A stretch of 64,000 nt of DNA from Zunongwangia profunda SM-A87. GTDB taxonomy: Bacteria; Bacteroidota; Bacteroidia; Flavobacteriales; Flavobacteriaceae. A program made the position numbers and the translations under genes. Under the pieces are notes generated by a model that saw nothing but the letters and a program-made list of their open reading frames with translations, was not told the DNA's origin and ran no database searches. Below, piece after piece: positions 9,033-16,943 of this stretch (its first letter is position 1; the number at the start of each line of letters is the position of its first letter). Location: the NCBI RefSeq assembly GCF_000023465.1, contig NC_014041.1, positions 1,757,001 through 1,821,000 on the forward strand. Reading direction: 5' to 3'.

Positions 9033-9944
9033 TTATGTACACTCTTCTTCGATTAATTGCTCGTAAAGGCCACTCAGTTTTTTGGTAAAATCACCATATT
9101 TACCTTGACCAATAATTCGGCCATCGATTTTGGTAACCGGTGTTAATCCGCCAAAAGTTCCGGTCACAAAAGCTTCATCGGCGCTATAAACATCAAATAA
9201 AGAGAAGTTTTTTTGTTTGCAAACAATTCCATGTTTTTTACATACCCGTATTACATTTTGTCGCGTAATACCATTCATACAGTATTCTCCGGTAGAAGTC
9301 CATATTGCATTATCGCGAATTATAAAGAAGTTAGTAGCATTGCAGGTACTAACAAAACCGTTAATATCCAGCATTAAAGCTTCATCTGCTCCGGCTTCTA
9401 TAGCTTGTATCAAGGCTTGCACTTCATGTAATTTTGAATGGCAATTTAACCGCGGATCTAAATAATCTGGGCTCCCGCGTCTTATCGTACTGGTAAATAA
9501 TGTAATTCCTTTTTCTTTGCTATGCTGGCTTGCTTTTTTATGCTCAGCAATAATCACAACATTTGGTCCGCTAATGGTTAATCGCGGATCTTGCGAAGGA
9601 GTTTTTTTTATCCCACGGGTGATCATTACCCTAACATGAACGTGATCCTCCATGTGGTTAGCTTCTATCACCCTCCAAACTTTCTCCAGTAATTCTTTTT
9701 TGCTAAAGGGAAACTTCATTCCAACGCTGGCAGCGGCACTCCATAGGCGGTTTAGATGCATATCTGCAAATGCCAGGCTTCCTTTATGCAATCTAAAAGC
9801 TTCCCAAATTCCGTCGCCAACTAAATAGCCACTATCAAAAACAGAGATTTTGGCATCCTTGCGGTCATACAATGTATCATTAATCATAATTTGTATGTTC
9901 GCATTTTTGGGGTCTTCTATGGCGTTATGGGTTCCGTGGATCAT
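9033..9944 (-). CDS. class IV aminotransferase (IlvE/D-amino-acid transaminase-like)
   Basis: The start is the ATG at 9944 (303 residues); a TTG three codons upstream is less likely. PLP fold-type IV features are visible: ISVFDSGYLVGDGIWEAFRL (about 33-52), the likely PLP lysine K171 in LNCHSKLHEVQA, and DEALMLDINGFVSTCNATNF further on. Family members make branched-chain amino acids, D-amino acids or 4-amino-4-deoxychorismate lyase products, and the sequence alone does not settle which. It lies in a three-gene operon: the pentapeptide gene ends one base before this start and a sulfotransferase follows after 3 bases. Confidence 0.88.
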   Translation of the reverse strand: MIHGTHNAIEDPKNANIQIMINDTLYDRKDAKISVFDSGYLVGDGIWEAFRLHKGSLAFADMHLNRLWSAAASVGMKFPFSKKELLEKVWRVIEANHMEDHVHVRVMITRGIKKTPSQDPRLTISGPNVVIIAEHKKASQHSKEKGITLFTSTIRRGSPDYLDPRLNCHSKLHEVQALIQAIEAGADEALMLDINGFVSTCNATNFFIIRDNAIWTSTGEYCMNGITRQNVIRVCKKHGIVCKQKNFSLFDVYSADEAFVTGTFGGLTPVTKIDGRIIGQGKYGDFTKKLSGLYEQLIEEECT

Positions 9945-9945
9945 A

Positions 9946-10521
9946 TTATTCAATCTTTATATTGAAACTTTGTAAGAGTCCGTTTAAATTATCCGAAGCA
10001 AAAATAGCTTTTGAGATTTGATTTTCTGTGGGATGAATATTGAAGTTAGTAGCCGACTTAAAATCGCATTTCTGTAATACGGTATTTTGGAAAATTGCTC
10101 CCTGTAAATCGCAATTACTAAAGACTGATGCTGTAAAATCACTGTCACTAAAATCCACTTCTTTTAAAGAACAACTTTCAAAAAAAGTATTTTTTAATTT
10201 AAGCTTGTAAAAGGAAGAAAAATCTAAAGTAGATTGGAAGAACTGAAATGAAAGCAAAAAATCATTACAAGCATCAAACTGCAAGCCTATAAGTTTACAA
10301 CTTTCAAATTTTACCTGATTAAATTGAGTATTGGTAAGGATTGCATTGCTAAAGTCACAGTTTAAGAATTCGCATTCTAAAAAGCTAACAGCCGATAAGT
10401 TTACAGTATTAAAATTGCAGTTTTTAAAGGTGCAGTATTCATATTCGACTTTATTGAAAACTGTCTCTTGAAAATCAATATTAATAAATTCTTCTTCCTC
10501 ATGGTAATACCCCGTAATCAT
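9946..10521 (-). CDS. pentapeptide-repeat protein
   Basis: The 191-residue product is almost wholly A(D/N)LXX-type repeats, with phenylalanine or leucine at the centre of each five-residue unit (CTFKNCNFNTVNLSAVSFLE, CDFSNAILTNTQFNQVKFES), giving a right-handed quadrilateral beta-helix. The C-terminal tail (HPTENQISKAIFASDNLNGLL) is the kind seen in Qnr- and YjbI-like Bacteroidota proteins. Some members shield DNA gyrase, but I cannot assign that role here. It is the first gene of the operon with the class IV aminotransferase and sulfotransferase. Confidence 0.85.
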   Translation of the reverse strand: MITGYYHEEEEFINIDFQETVFNKVEYEYCTFKNCNFNTVNLSAVSFLECEFLNCDFSNAILTNTQFNQVKFESCKLIGLQFDACNDFLLSFQFFQSTLDFSSFYKLKLKNTFFESCSLKEVDFSDSDFTASVFSNCDLQGAIFQNTVLQKCDFKSATNFNIHPTENQISKAIFASDNLNGLLQSFNIKIE

Positions 10522-10676
10522 GGTATCTTTTATTTGGTTAGTAAGATATCCGCTAACAATCCCATCAGTATGAGTTTTACAACCTAGATGTTTTATCTAG
10601 GCTAAGGTTTACTACCTACAGATGTATAGTTAATCTGATGTGAAATTTAATAAATCTAAATTTGTAAAAGGAAAAA

Positions 10677-10832
10677 TTATAAAACCTTTTTAAAAAGTGG
10701 GATGAAAAATAAACTAATTCCCAAACCAAGTAGAGCTCCAGACAATAATACAAGATCTCCGCTTTTATCCAATTCGAAGATTATAAAAGAGAATATAAGC
10801 GCTACAGTTCCTAATATTCGTTGTTTTTTCAT
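10677..10832 (-). CDS. 51-residue membrane peptide
   Basis: A small open frame starts at ATG 10832 (MKKQRILGTV) and ends with TAA at 10677. It encodes two hydrophobic segments (about residues 7-19 and 28-47) joined by a short charged turn (ELDKSGD) and ends with lysines. This hairpin shape and the positive N-terminus are typical of small membrane proteins. It stands between the Nudix gene and the pentapeptide operon on the same strand. No family is recognised. Confidence 0.55.
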   Translation of the reverse strand: MKKQRILGTVALIFSFIIFELDKSGDLVLLSGALLGLGISLFFIPLFKKVL

Positions 10833-10986
10833 ACGTGGCATAGCTTGCCTGTTTGATGGTTAAGTTGTGAGGTAGGACTCACCACTACAAATTATTAGAG
10901 AGGGCTATATTCGGAATGCTTGCAATATATATTTATTTTAGGGAAAATATTTATCAAAAATGTTAATATAGGGATGTTATAAATTA

Positions 10987-10995
10987 GGGGGGGGG
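10987..10995. repeat. G9 homopolymer tract
   Basis: Nine consecutive G residues lie in an AT-rich spacer, 7 bases past the Nudix stop codon and about 155 bases upstream of the 51-residue membrane peptide. Such runs are uncommon in this low-GC sequence and could vary in length by slippage. Confidence 0.7.
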
Positions 10996-11002
10996 ATAAA
11001 AA

Positions 11003-11581
11003 TTATTCCATTATTCTTTCAATTTTCATATGCTGTAAAAGTATAATAGTTTTGGCATCGATTATTTGTCCGTTAAAGATCATATTGTAGGCTTCATTAA
11101 AATCGAATTCTAAAACTTCTATTTCTTCACCTTCCTCTTTTAATCCACCCCCTTTGGTTATCTTCATAGACTCATTGTATGGAGCTATAAAGAAATAAAT
11201 AATCTCGGTCACCGCACCAGCTACCATATAAGAGTGAAACAATCTTTTAGGCGTTTCAATTTTGTAACCTGTTTCCTCTTCGGTTTCTTTCACTACGCAC
11301 TCCTCAGGGGTAAGTCCGTCTAAAAGGCCGGCACAGGCTTCGATCATATAACCGTCATTATTGCCATTAACATAGGTAGGAATTCTAAATTGTCTTGTTA
11401 AAATAATCTTATTGGTTTCTTTGTTGTAAAGGATGATGGCAGCTCCATCCCCTTTATCGTAAACTTCACGATTTTGAATTTGGGTGGTCCCGTCATTGCG
11501 TTTAAAACTATAGGTATATTCGTTTAAAACAGCCCATTCTTTAGAAAGGACTTTCTTTTTTAATATTTCTATTTTTTTCAA
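11003..11581 (-). CDS. Nudix hydrolase, NudK/ADP-sugar pyrophosphatase-like
   Basis: The product has 192 residues and probably starts at a TTG (11581): an in-frame stop lies two codons upstream and the N-terminus MKKIEILKKKVLSKEW aligns with the NudK type. The Nudix box is ACAGLLDGLTPEECVVKETE followed by EETGY; the metal-binding Glu residues are kept, though the first box Glu is Thr and the Arg is Lys. Members cleave GDP-mannose or ADP-ribose. A glycine pair before the C-terminal third and YNMIFNGQIIDAKT are typical of the NudK/NudF group. It is divergent from the VOC gene. Confidence 0.85.
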   Translation of the reverse strand: MKKIEILKKKVLSKEWAVLNEYTYSFKRNDGTTQIQNREVYDKGDGAAIILYNKETNKIILTRQFRIPTYVNGNNDGYMIEACAGLLDGLTPEECVVKETEEETGYKIETPKRLFHSYMVAGAVTEIIYFFIAPYNESMKITKGGGLKEEGEEIEVLEFDFNEAYNMIFNGQIIDAKTIILLQHMKIERIME

Positions 11582-11757
11582 AATTTAAACTTTTAGGGTA
11601 AAGTTAGTTTTTTTGATTTCAGTAAAAAACTGTTTTAAGAGGATTATAATAAAGTGAATCATTGAAGACTATTTTAAAGTTGAATTCAAATTATAAAAAA
11701 TCAAAATCTGTTATCTTGCATTGCAGAATGGAATAGCACTATCAAGAACTTGAAATT

Positions 11758-12165
11758 ATGGAAACTCAAAATAAATTTGGTTTAAAAAAAGATCACGATG
11801 CCTTATTAGTGGCCAATCTGGAAGTTTCGCTGCAGTTTTATCGTGACATATTAGGATTTAAAGAAATTTATAATGCCGGATTGGGAGAAAAATTTAAATG
11901 GATAAAAGCGGCTAACGATGTACAGATTCATTTAATTGAAAGTGAAGAGAAACCCGAAAAAAATAAAGGTGTTCATTTGGCCTTTAACACCCCTAAATTA
12001 GATGATTTTATAGCGTTTCTGCGTAATAATAATGTGGCCTTTGAAAACAGTAATGGAACTACGGATACTACAAATACAAGACCTGATGGCGTATTGCAGA
12101 TTTACTTTCAGGATCCGGATGGTTACTGGATTGAAGTAAATAACAGTAAGTTGGAAGATTTTTAA
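11758..12165 (+). CDS. VOC-superfamily (glyoxalase/dioxygenase-fold) protein
   Basis: The single-domain protein has 135 residues: two beta-alpha-beta-beta-beta halves, the first with DHDALLVANLEVSLQFYRDI and the second ending FQDPDGYWIEVNN. Likely metal ligands are His14 near the start, a His in VQIHLIE and Glu in WIEV, as in glyoxalase I. It may be a lactoylglutathione-lyase-like enzyme or a resistance protein; the reaction is open. It is divergent from the Nudix gene and lies 83 bases before guaC. Confidence 0.8.
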   Translation: METQNKFGLKKDHDALLVANLEVSLQFYRDILGFKEIYNAGLGEKFKWIKAANDVQIHLIESEEKPEKNKGVHLAFNTPKLDDFIAFLRNNNVAFENSNGTTDTTNTRPDGVLQIYFQDPDGYWIEVNNSKLEDF

Positions 12166-12248
12166 AATAAGTATTGAAATTAATATGCTAAACCTGAAAT
12201 TATAAAAAACTAACTTCTATTTTTGAAGGTAACCAAATTAAAAGACGA

Positions 12249-13289
12249 ATGAGAATTGAGCAGGATTTAAAACTTGGGTTTAAAGATGTAATGATACGCC
12301 CTAAAAGGTCTACGCTAAAAAGTAGATCACAGGTTAGCTTGGAACGAGAATATACGTTTTTGCATAGTAATATGAAGTGGACAGGGGTGCCAATAATGGC
12401 TGCAAATATGGATACTGTAGGAACTTTTGAAATGGCCAAAAAACTTGCGGAAAAGACATTGTTTACCGCGGTGCACAAGCATTATTCTGTTGCAGAATGG
12501 ACTACTTTTTTAAATGAAACTTCTGCAGAACTTAAAAACAGTATAGCGGTAAGTACCGGAACCGGAAAAGAAGATTCTAAAAAACTGAAAGAAATTTTTG
12601 ACCTGTCTGAAGACCTTAAATTTATTTGTATTGATGTTGCCAATGGTTATTCTGAACATTTTGTGAAGTTTGTGAAAAAGACCAGAGAACAATATCCCGA
12701 TAAAGTAATTATTGCGGGTAATGTGGTAACGGGAGAAATGGTTGAAGAACTGTTAATTGCAGGGGCAGACATCATTAAGGTAGGAATAGGCCCTGGATCG
12801 GTTTGTACCACCCGTGTTAAAACAGGTGTGGGATACCCGCAATTGTCTGCAATTATCGAATGTGCAGATGCCGCACATGGTTTAGGTGGGCAAATAATCA
12901 GTGACGGAGGCTGTGCCATTCCCGGCGATGTTGCAAAAGCATTTGGTGCCGGTGCGGATTTTGTAATGTTAGGAGGAATGCTTGCCGGTCATGATGAGAG
13001 TGGAGGTGATGTTATTGAAGTAAAAGGCGAAAAATTTAAACGTTTCTACGGGATGAGCTCTTCTACAGCAATGGACAAGCATGCCGGGGGGGTAGCTGAA
13101 TATCGAGCCAGCGAAGGAAAAACAGTACAGGTACCCTATCGGGGGCCGGTTGAAAATACCTTACAGGATATTCTGGGAGGTATACGAAGTACCTGTACCT
13201 ATGTAGGTGCGGGCAGACTAAAAGAGCTTACCAAAAGAACCACTTTTATTAGAGTGGCAGAACAGGAAAATACAGTTTACAGTAAATAA
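12249..13289 (+). CDS. guaC: GMP reductase
   Basis: The 346-residue product matches the usual GuaC length and lacks the CBS domains of IMP dehydrogenase. The catalytic loop [11 protein letters not shown] carries Cys186, the same position as in E. coli Gua[21 protein letters not shown] and the flap region [20 protein letters not shown] are also clear. It reduces GMP to IMP with NADPH, feeding purine salvage. A strong terminator directly follows the stop codon, so it ends a transcription unit. Confidence 0.95.
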   Translation: MRIEQDLKLGFKDVMIRPKRSTLKSRSQVSLEREYTFLHSNMKWTGVPIMAANMDTVGTFEMAKKLAEKTLFTAVHKHYSVAEWTTFLNETSAELKNSIAVSTGTGKEDSKKLKEIFDLSEDLKFICIDVANGYSEHFVKFVKKTREQYPDKVIIAGNVVTGEMVEELLIAGADIIKVGIGPGSVCTTRVKTGVGYPQLSAIIECADAAHGLGGQIISDGGCAIPGDVAKAFGAGADFVMLGGMLAGHDESGGDVIEVKGEKFKRFYGMSSSTAMDKHAGGVAEYRASEGKTVQVPYRGPVENTLQDILGGIRSTCTYVGAGRLKELTKRTTFIRVAEQENTVYSK

Positions 13290-13321
13290 AAAAACTCTCG
13301 CTGCGAAGCGAGAGTTTTTTT
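13290..13321 (+). terminator. rho-independent terminator of guaC
   Basis: An 11-bp stem (AAACTCTCGCT / AGCGAGAGTTT) with loop GCGA at 13303-13306 is followed by a T-run, immediately after the guaC stop. Confidence 0.92.
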
Positions 13322-13391
13322 ATTGGTACCGCCAAAAAAGCTATAACAACATGATCCCATCAACTATTGGGATGTTTTAAAGTTTTAAGTG

Positions 13392-13439
13392 TTTTTGAAT
13401 CAAGAACCTGGGCTCCCGCAAGGACTCTTGATTCGAAAA
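13392..13439. other. long hairpin in intergenic region
   Basis: The arms at 13392-13405 and 13426-13439 pair over 14 positions (one G-T pair), enclosing a GC-rich 20-base loop. No T-run follows on either strand, so it is not a standard terminator. It lies between guaC's terminator and the 3' end of the convergent PLDc_N gene. The role is unknown. Confidence 0.6.
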
Positions 13440-13453
13440 CGATATCGTTTGTT

Positions 13454-13690
13454 TTAAATATTAGATTGAATTTCTGTATTTAAAGCTTGTTCTCTTCCGA
13501 TTGATAGATAAAGAAATGATCCTACTATAGGAAGAAGGATAACAACTAAAGTCCACATCAACCGCATTTTCTTCTTAAATGAATTAGAATTCCTTATTAT
13601 ACTCATGATACAAAATGCCGGAAAAATTACTGCTAATAATCCTAAAGATTGAAGAATAAAGAACTGTAATTCTTGATCTATAAAATTCAT
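13454..13690 (-). CDS. small PLDc_N-domain membrane protein
   Basis: The product has 78 residues from an ATG. Two hydrophobic helices (about 11-31 and 44-64) flank a basic loop (NSNSFKKKMRLMW). The second ends in IVGSFLYLSIGRE, the signature of the phospholipase D-nuclease N-terminal (PLDc_N) domain that also opens cardiolipin synthases. As a stand-alone protein it is a small inner-membrane protein of unknown role. It faces guaC tail to tail. Confidence 0.75.
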   Translation of the reverse strand: MNFIDQELQFFILQSLGLLAVIFPAFCIMSIIRNSNSFKKKMRLMWTLVVILLPIVGSFLYLSIGREQALNTEIQSNI

Positions 13691-14012
13691 AATACGAGGT
13701 TAAAGCGTTTGGTCTTACGAATATAATAAAATTATAGAACAAAATTAAGTTTATGTTAATTTAATTCTACGTAATTATTAAATATGCATATGTAGTGAAA
13801 CCTGATTAGCTTCGAATGGAAGCAATAATGCGGGATCAAAGAAATTCATATGAAAATAACGGTGTTAAATAATTTTTAATTTAACATGAAGAACATCTGT
13901 AAGCGTTAATAAGGAACAAAAAGTTACCAAATAAAATACCTGAATTTCAATGCTTTTGTTCCTTATTCTTCTTTACTACAATAGTAATGATCTTTATATC
14001 CTATGATCAAAT
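13691..14012. other. intergenic region with two inverted repeats
   Basis: This stretch of about 320 bases downstream of lysA holds no gene I can support. It contains an 8-bp inverted repeat (TGTTAAAT/ATTTAACA, 13862-13885) and a 60-base unit at 13908-13967 with perfect 14-bp terminal inverted repeats. Confidence 0.5.
13908..13967. repeat. 60-base unit with 14-bp terminal inverted repeats
   Basis: AATAAGGAACAAAA at 13908-13921 is the exact reverse complement of 13954-13967, with a 32-base AT-rich spacer. It could form a long hairpin, serve as a lysA 3' structure, or be a remnant of a miniature element. No target-site duplication is clear. Confidence 0.55.
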
Positions 14013-15236
14013 CTATTTTTGCTTTTTCTCTGTAAAATCTAATGCGATTTGATGTCTCAACAGATCATCAAATGTTTCTCGTTCTCTAATAAGGTGCGCT
14101 TCTCCTTTATACCATAAAACCTCGGCAGGGCGAAATCTAGAGTTAAAGTTGCTGGACATCGAGTAGCAGTAAGCCCCTGCATTGCTAAATGCAAGAATAT
14201 CACCTTCTGTAATTTCTGTAATCCTGCGGTTTGAAGCGAAAGTGTCGGTTTCACAAATATAGCCAACAACAGAGTAGAAGCGTTGCTTGCCATTAGAGTT
14301 GGAGATGTTATTGATTTCGTGATGAGAACCATAAAACATTGGTCTTATCAGGTGATTGAATCCAGTGTCAATACCAGCAAAAACAGTAGAAGTAGTTTGT
14401 TTTATAACGTTTACTTTAGCCAAAAACTTTCCAGATTCACTAACGAGGTACTTCCCGGGTTCGAAAGCCAGGGTAAGTTCTTTGCCATATTCAGTACAAA
14501 ATGCTTTAAATTTTTCAGATAATTTTGTGCCCAATTCTTCAATATCCGTCTCTATATCCCCTTCTTTGTAAGGCACTTTAAATCCGCTTCCAAAATCAAT
14601 AAATTCAAGATTTTTGAAATTTTTCGCGGCATCAAACAAAATTTCTGAAGCCTGAATAAATACCTGTATATCCAGAATATCACTCCCGGTATGCATATGA
14701 ATCCCATTAATAGTCATTCCGGTATTCTCTACGATACGCTTTAATAAAGGCATTTGATGAATGGATATTCCAAACTTAGAATCGATATGCCCTACTGAAA
14801 TCTTTGAATTTCCTCCGGCCATTACATGCGGATTAATCCTAATACAAACCGGAGTTTTAGGATGTCGGCTTCCAAATTGCTCTAAAATCGAAAGATTATC
14901 AATATTAATCTGAACGCCAAGTTTTGCAACTTTTTCAATTTCTTCAAGAGAAACTCCGTTTGGCGTAAAGATAATTTTAGAAGGATCAACACCTGCTTTA
15001 ATGCCTAGTTGCACCTCCTGTATACTTACCGTATCCAGACCACTTCCTAGTTTGTCTATAAATTTAAGAATAGAAATGTTAGACAATGCTTTTACAGCAT
15101 AATGTATTCTTAGTTTTTTAATACTGCTAAAAGCACTGGTAAGACGCTTATATTGCGCTTCAATTTTTTCAGCATCATAAACATAAACCGGGCTGCCATA
15201 TTCAGCAGCAATAGCAAGAAGATCTTGATTTGTCAT
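14013..15236 (-). CDS. lysA: diaminopimelate decarboxylase
   Basis: The product has 407 residues and matches the LysA family of fold-type III PLP enzymes. The PLP lysine is K49 in IHYAVKALSN. HMHTGSDI, FGSGFKVPY and FEPGKYLV form the PLP and substrate sites, and YICETDTFA with GAYCYSM near the C-terminus supplies the Cys/Tyr of the second subunit. It makes L-lysine from meso-diaminopimelate in the cytoplasm. A strong promoter lies upstream (15263-15295); no lysine riboswitch is visible in the short leader. It is transcribed alone. Confidence 0.95.
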   Translation of the reverse strand: MTNQDLLAIAAEYGSPVYVYDAEKIEAQYKRLTSAFSSIKKLRIHYAVKALSNISILKFIDKLGSGLDTVSIQEVQLGIKAGVDPSKIIFTPNGVSLEEIEKVAKLGVQINIDNLSILEQFGSRHPKTPVCIRINPHVMAGGNSKISVGHIDSKFGISIHQMPLLKRIVENTGMTINGIHMHTGSDILDIQVFIQASEILFDAAKNFKNLEFIDFGSGFKVPYKEGDIETDIEELGTKLSEKFKAFCTEYGKELTLAFEPGKYLVSESGKFLAKVNVIKQTTSTVFAGIDTGFNHLIRPMFYGSHHEINNISNSNGKQRFYSVVGYICETDTFASNRRITEITEGDILAFSNAGAYCYSMSSNFNSRFRPAEVLWYKGEAHLIRERETFDDLLRHQIALDFTEKKQK

Positions 15237-15262
15237 TTCTATTCTATAATTTTTTCTAGAGC

Positions 15263-15295
15263 CAAAAATACAGGCCTATTTGTTTTCTTAACAAA
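15263..15295 (-). promoter_or_regulatory. lysA promoter
   Basis: On the minus strand, TTTG (15292-15295) and TATTTTTG (15263-15270, a full match to TAnnTTTG) are 21 bases apart. The -7 element is 26 bases from the lysA start codon. Confidence 0.75.
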
Positions 15296-15443
15296 AGAAT
15301 ACTAAAAAAATAACGAATTCAAACAAATTGTTATTTCTGTAAGTTTAGTAGAGAAATGGTATCAATTACTTTGATGCCCTTAGAGCTTTTAAACTAAGAC
15401 CCCTGCAATTAAAAATCATTTCTAATATTTGCTTTTAGGTGTT

Positions 15444-16619
15444 TTAGGTGTGCGCTGTTGTAATAGCCTTTTTATTTTTCTTCCTGATATAAATTACAAT
15501 AAAAGTAATGACAATACCGGCACTTGCCATACCCGCACCAACAAGATCTGCTGAAGTATAAGCATAACCTGCAGCAATCGGTAAGCCCGCTAAATAGGCT
15601 CCAGAGGCATTTCCCATATTAAATGCGCTTTGGTTTAGCGAAGAACCTAACATTTCAGATCCTTTTGCCGAATTGATTACTGCCATTTGTACTGGTGTAG
15701 AAAGACAAAAAGCAATGGTACCTATTAAAAAGGTCATCACTAAAACGCCAACTTTATCGTGAGCTAAATAGGTATTTGAAACTAAGGCGATAACCATTAA
15801 AATTAAAGCGATTAAAACCGCATAGATAGGAGAGAAGTTCTCAGCTAATTTTGCACCTATAAAATTACCGGTTACCATTCCCAATCCAGCTAAAATCATG
15901 GCATAACTTACTACGGTTTCAGGATGTCCGGCAACATCTGTAATTAGCGGAGCGATATAGCTATACCAGGCAAAGAAGCCTCCCGTGCCAATAGTGGTAA
16001 GTAAAATAACCATCCAAAGCTCTAATTTTTTGAGTACTTTAAAATCTTTAACGATTCCATCTGGTGAGCTTTTGGGCAGTTCGGGCATCCAGAATTTAAT
16101 CCCTAATATGGCACAAATACCAACAATACCTACCAGCATAAAAGCAACATTCCAACTAAAATTATGTCCAAAATAAGTCCCAAGAGGCACCCCTATCACA
16201 TTGGCCAGGGTAAGTCCCGTGAACATGGTGGCAATTGCTCTTGCTTCTTTTCCCGGTTTTGCCAGCTTACTGGCTACAACCGCACCAATTCCAAAAAACG
16301 CACCGTGAGGCAATCCAGACAAAAATCTGGAAATTAATAATAAGTGGTAACTATTGGCAAAGGCTGATAAGGAATTAAAAACCGTAAACCATAACATTAA
16401 AAAAAGTAAGGTTTTATGTGCCGGCCATTTTCCGCCAATACCAGTTAAAAGTGGGGCGCCAATAACGACCCCAAGTGCGTATGCTGAAATAAAATGACCT
16501 GCCTGCGGAATGCTAATGTCTAATGCGGTAGCTACATCTGGTAAAATACCCATAATTACAAATTCGGTCATGCCTATACCAAAGCCACCTATAGCCAATG
16601 CGACCAACCCCTTATTCAT
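15444..16619 (-). CDS. MFS transporter, AraJ/arabinose-efflux type
   Basis: The start is the ATG at 16619 (391 residues; a TTG two codons upstream is unlikely). Twelve membrane helices are predicted. The DHA1-type motifs are visible: GMTEFVIMGILPDVATAL in helix 1 and SRFLSGLPHGAFFGIGAVVA in helices 4-5. Relatives export sugars, arabinose or drugs by proton antiport. It ends with a lysine-rich cytoplasmic tail. It stands alone, divergent from sucC; the substrate is unknown. Confidence 0.88.
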   Translation of the reverse strand: MNKGLVALAIGGFGIGMTEFVIMGILPDVATALDISIPQAGHFISAYALGVVIGAPLLTGIGGKWPAHKTLLFLMLWFTVFNSLSAFANSYHLLLISRFLSGLPHGAFFGIGAVVASKLAKPGKEARAIATMFTGLTLANVIGVPLGTYFGHNFSWNVAFMLVGIVGICAILGIKFWMPELPKSSPDGIVKDFKVLKKLELWMVILLTTIGTGGFFAWYSYIAPLITDVAGHPETVVSYAMILAGLGMVTGNFIGAKLAENFSPIYAVLIALILMVIALVSNTYLAHDKVGVLVMTFLIGTIAFCLSTPVQMAVINSAKGSEMLGSSLNQSAFNMGNASGAYLAGLPIAAGYAYTSADLVGAGMASAGIVITFIVIYIRKKNKKAITTAHT

Positions 16620-16943
16620 AAGCAATTATATTTTTTAGTTTCTTTCAAGGAAGTTGTTAGTGTTTTTTATAAACTCGATTTTACCAAATTATTGCTTTAA
16701 AAATAAGCATTCAATTTGGTTTGAAATAAAAAGGCAAAAATAGTGGAGAAACCTCAGAAATTAGAAAATACCAGGTATTATTTACGATAACCTTATAGCC
16801 TGATTCAAAACATAGTGTGATTTCTTAATTGATCTATGGATTTACCAGGCTTCATTTGAATGTTTAAGGAAAATTTGTTGGTCTAATACTTTTACATTTG
16901 TTACTTTTGTGTACCATAATTAAAACAGAAGAAATACCTGATT
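16620..16943. other. divergent promoter region of the MFS gene and sucC
   Basis: This stretch of about 320 bases has no gene. It contains the probable sucC promoter at 16874-16900. No clear full promoter for the MFS gene was found, only TAATTTGG/TATTTTTA-like partial matches. Confidence 0.45.
16874..16900 (+). promoter_or_regulatory. probable sucC promoter
   Basis: TACATTTG at 16893-16900 is a full match to the Bacteroidota -7 element. TTTG at 16874-16877 is a possible -33 element, though the 15-base spacer is shorter than usual. It is 43 bases before the start codon. Confidence 0.5.

Noticed and set aside
15237..15443. Possible lysine riboswitch near lysA
   Set aside because: The promoter is only 26 bases from the start codon, leaving no room for a lysine riboswitch.
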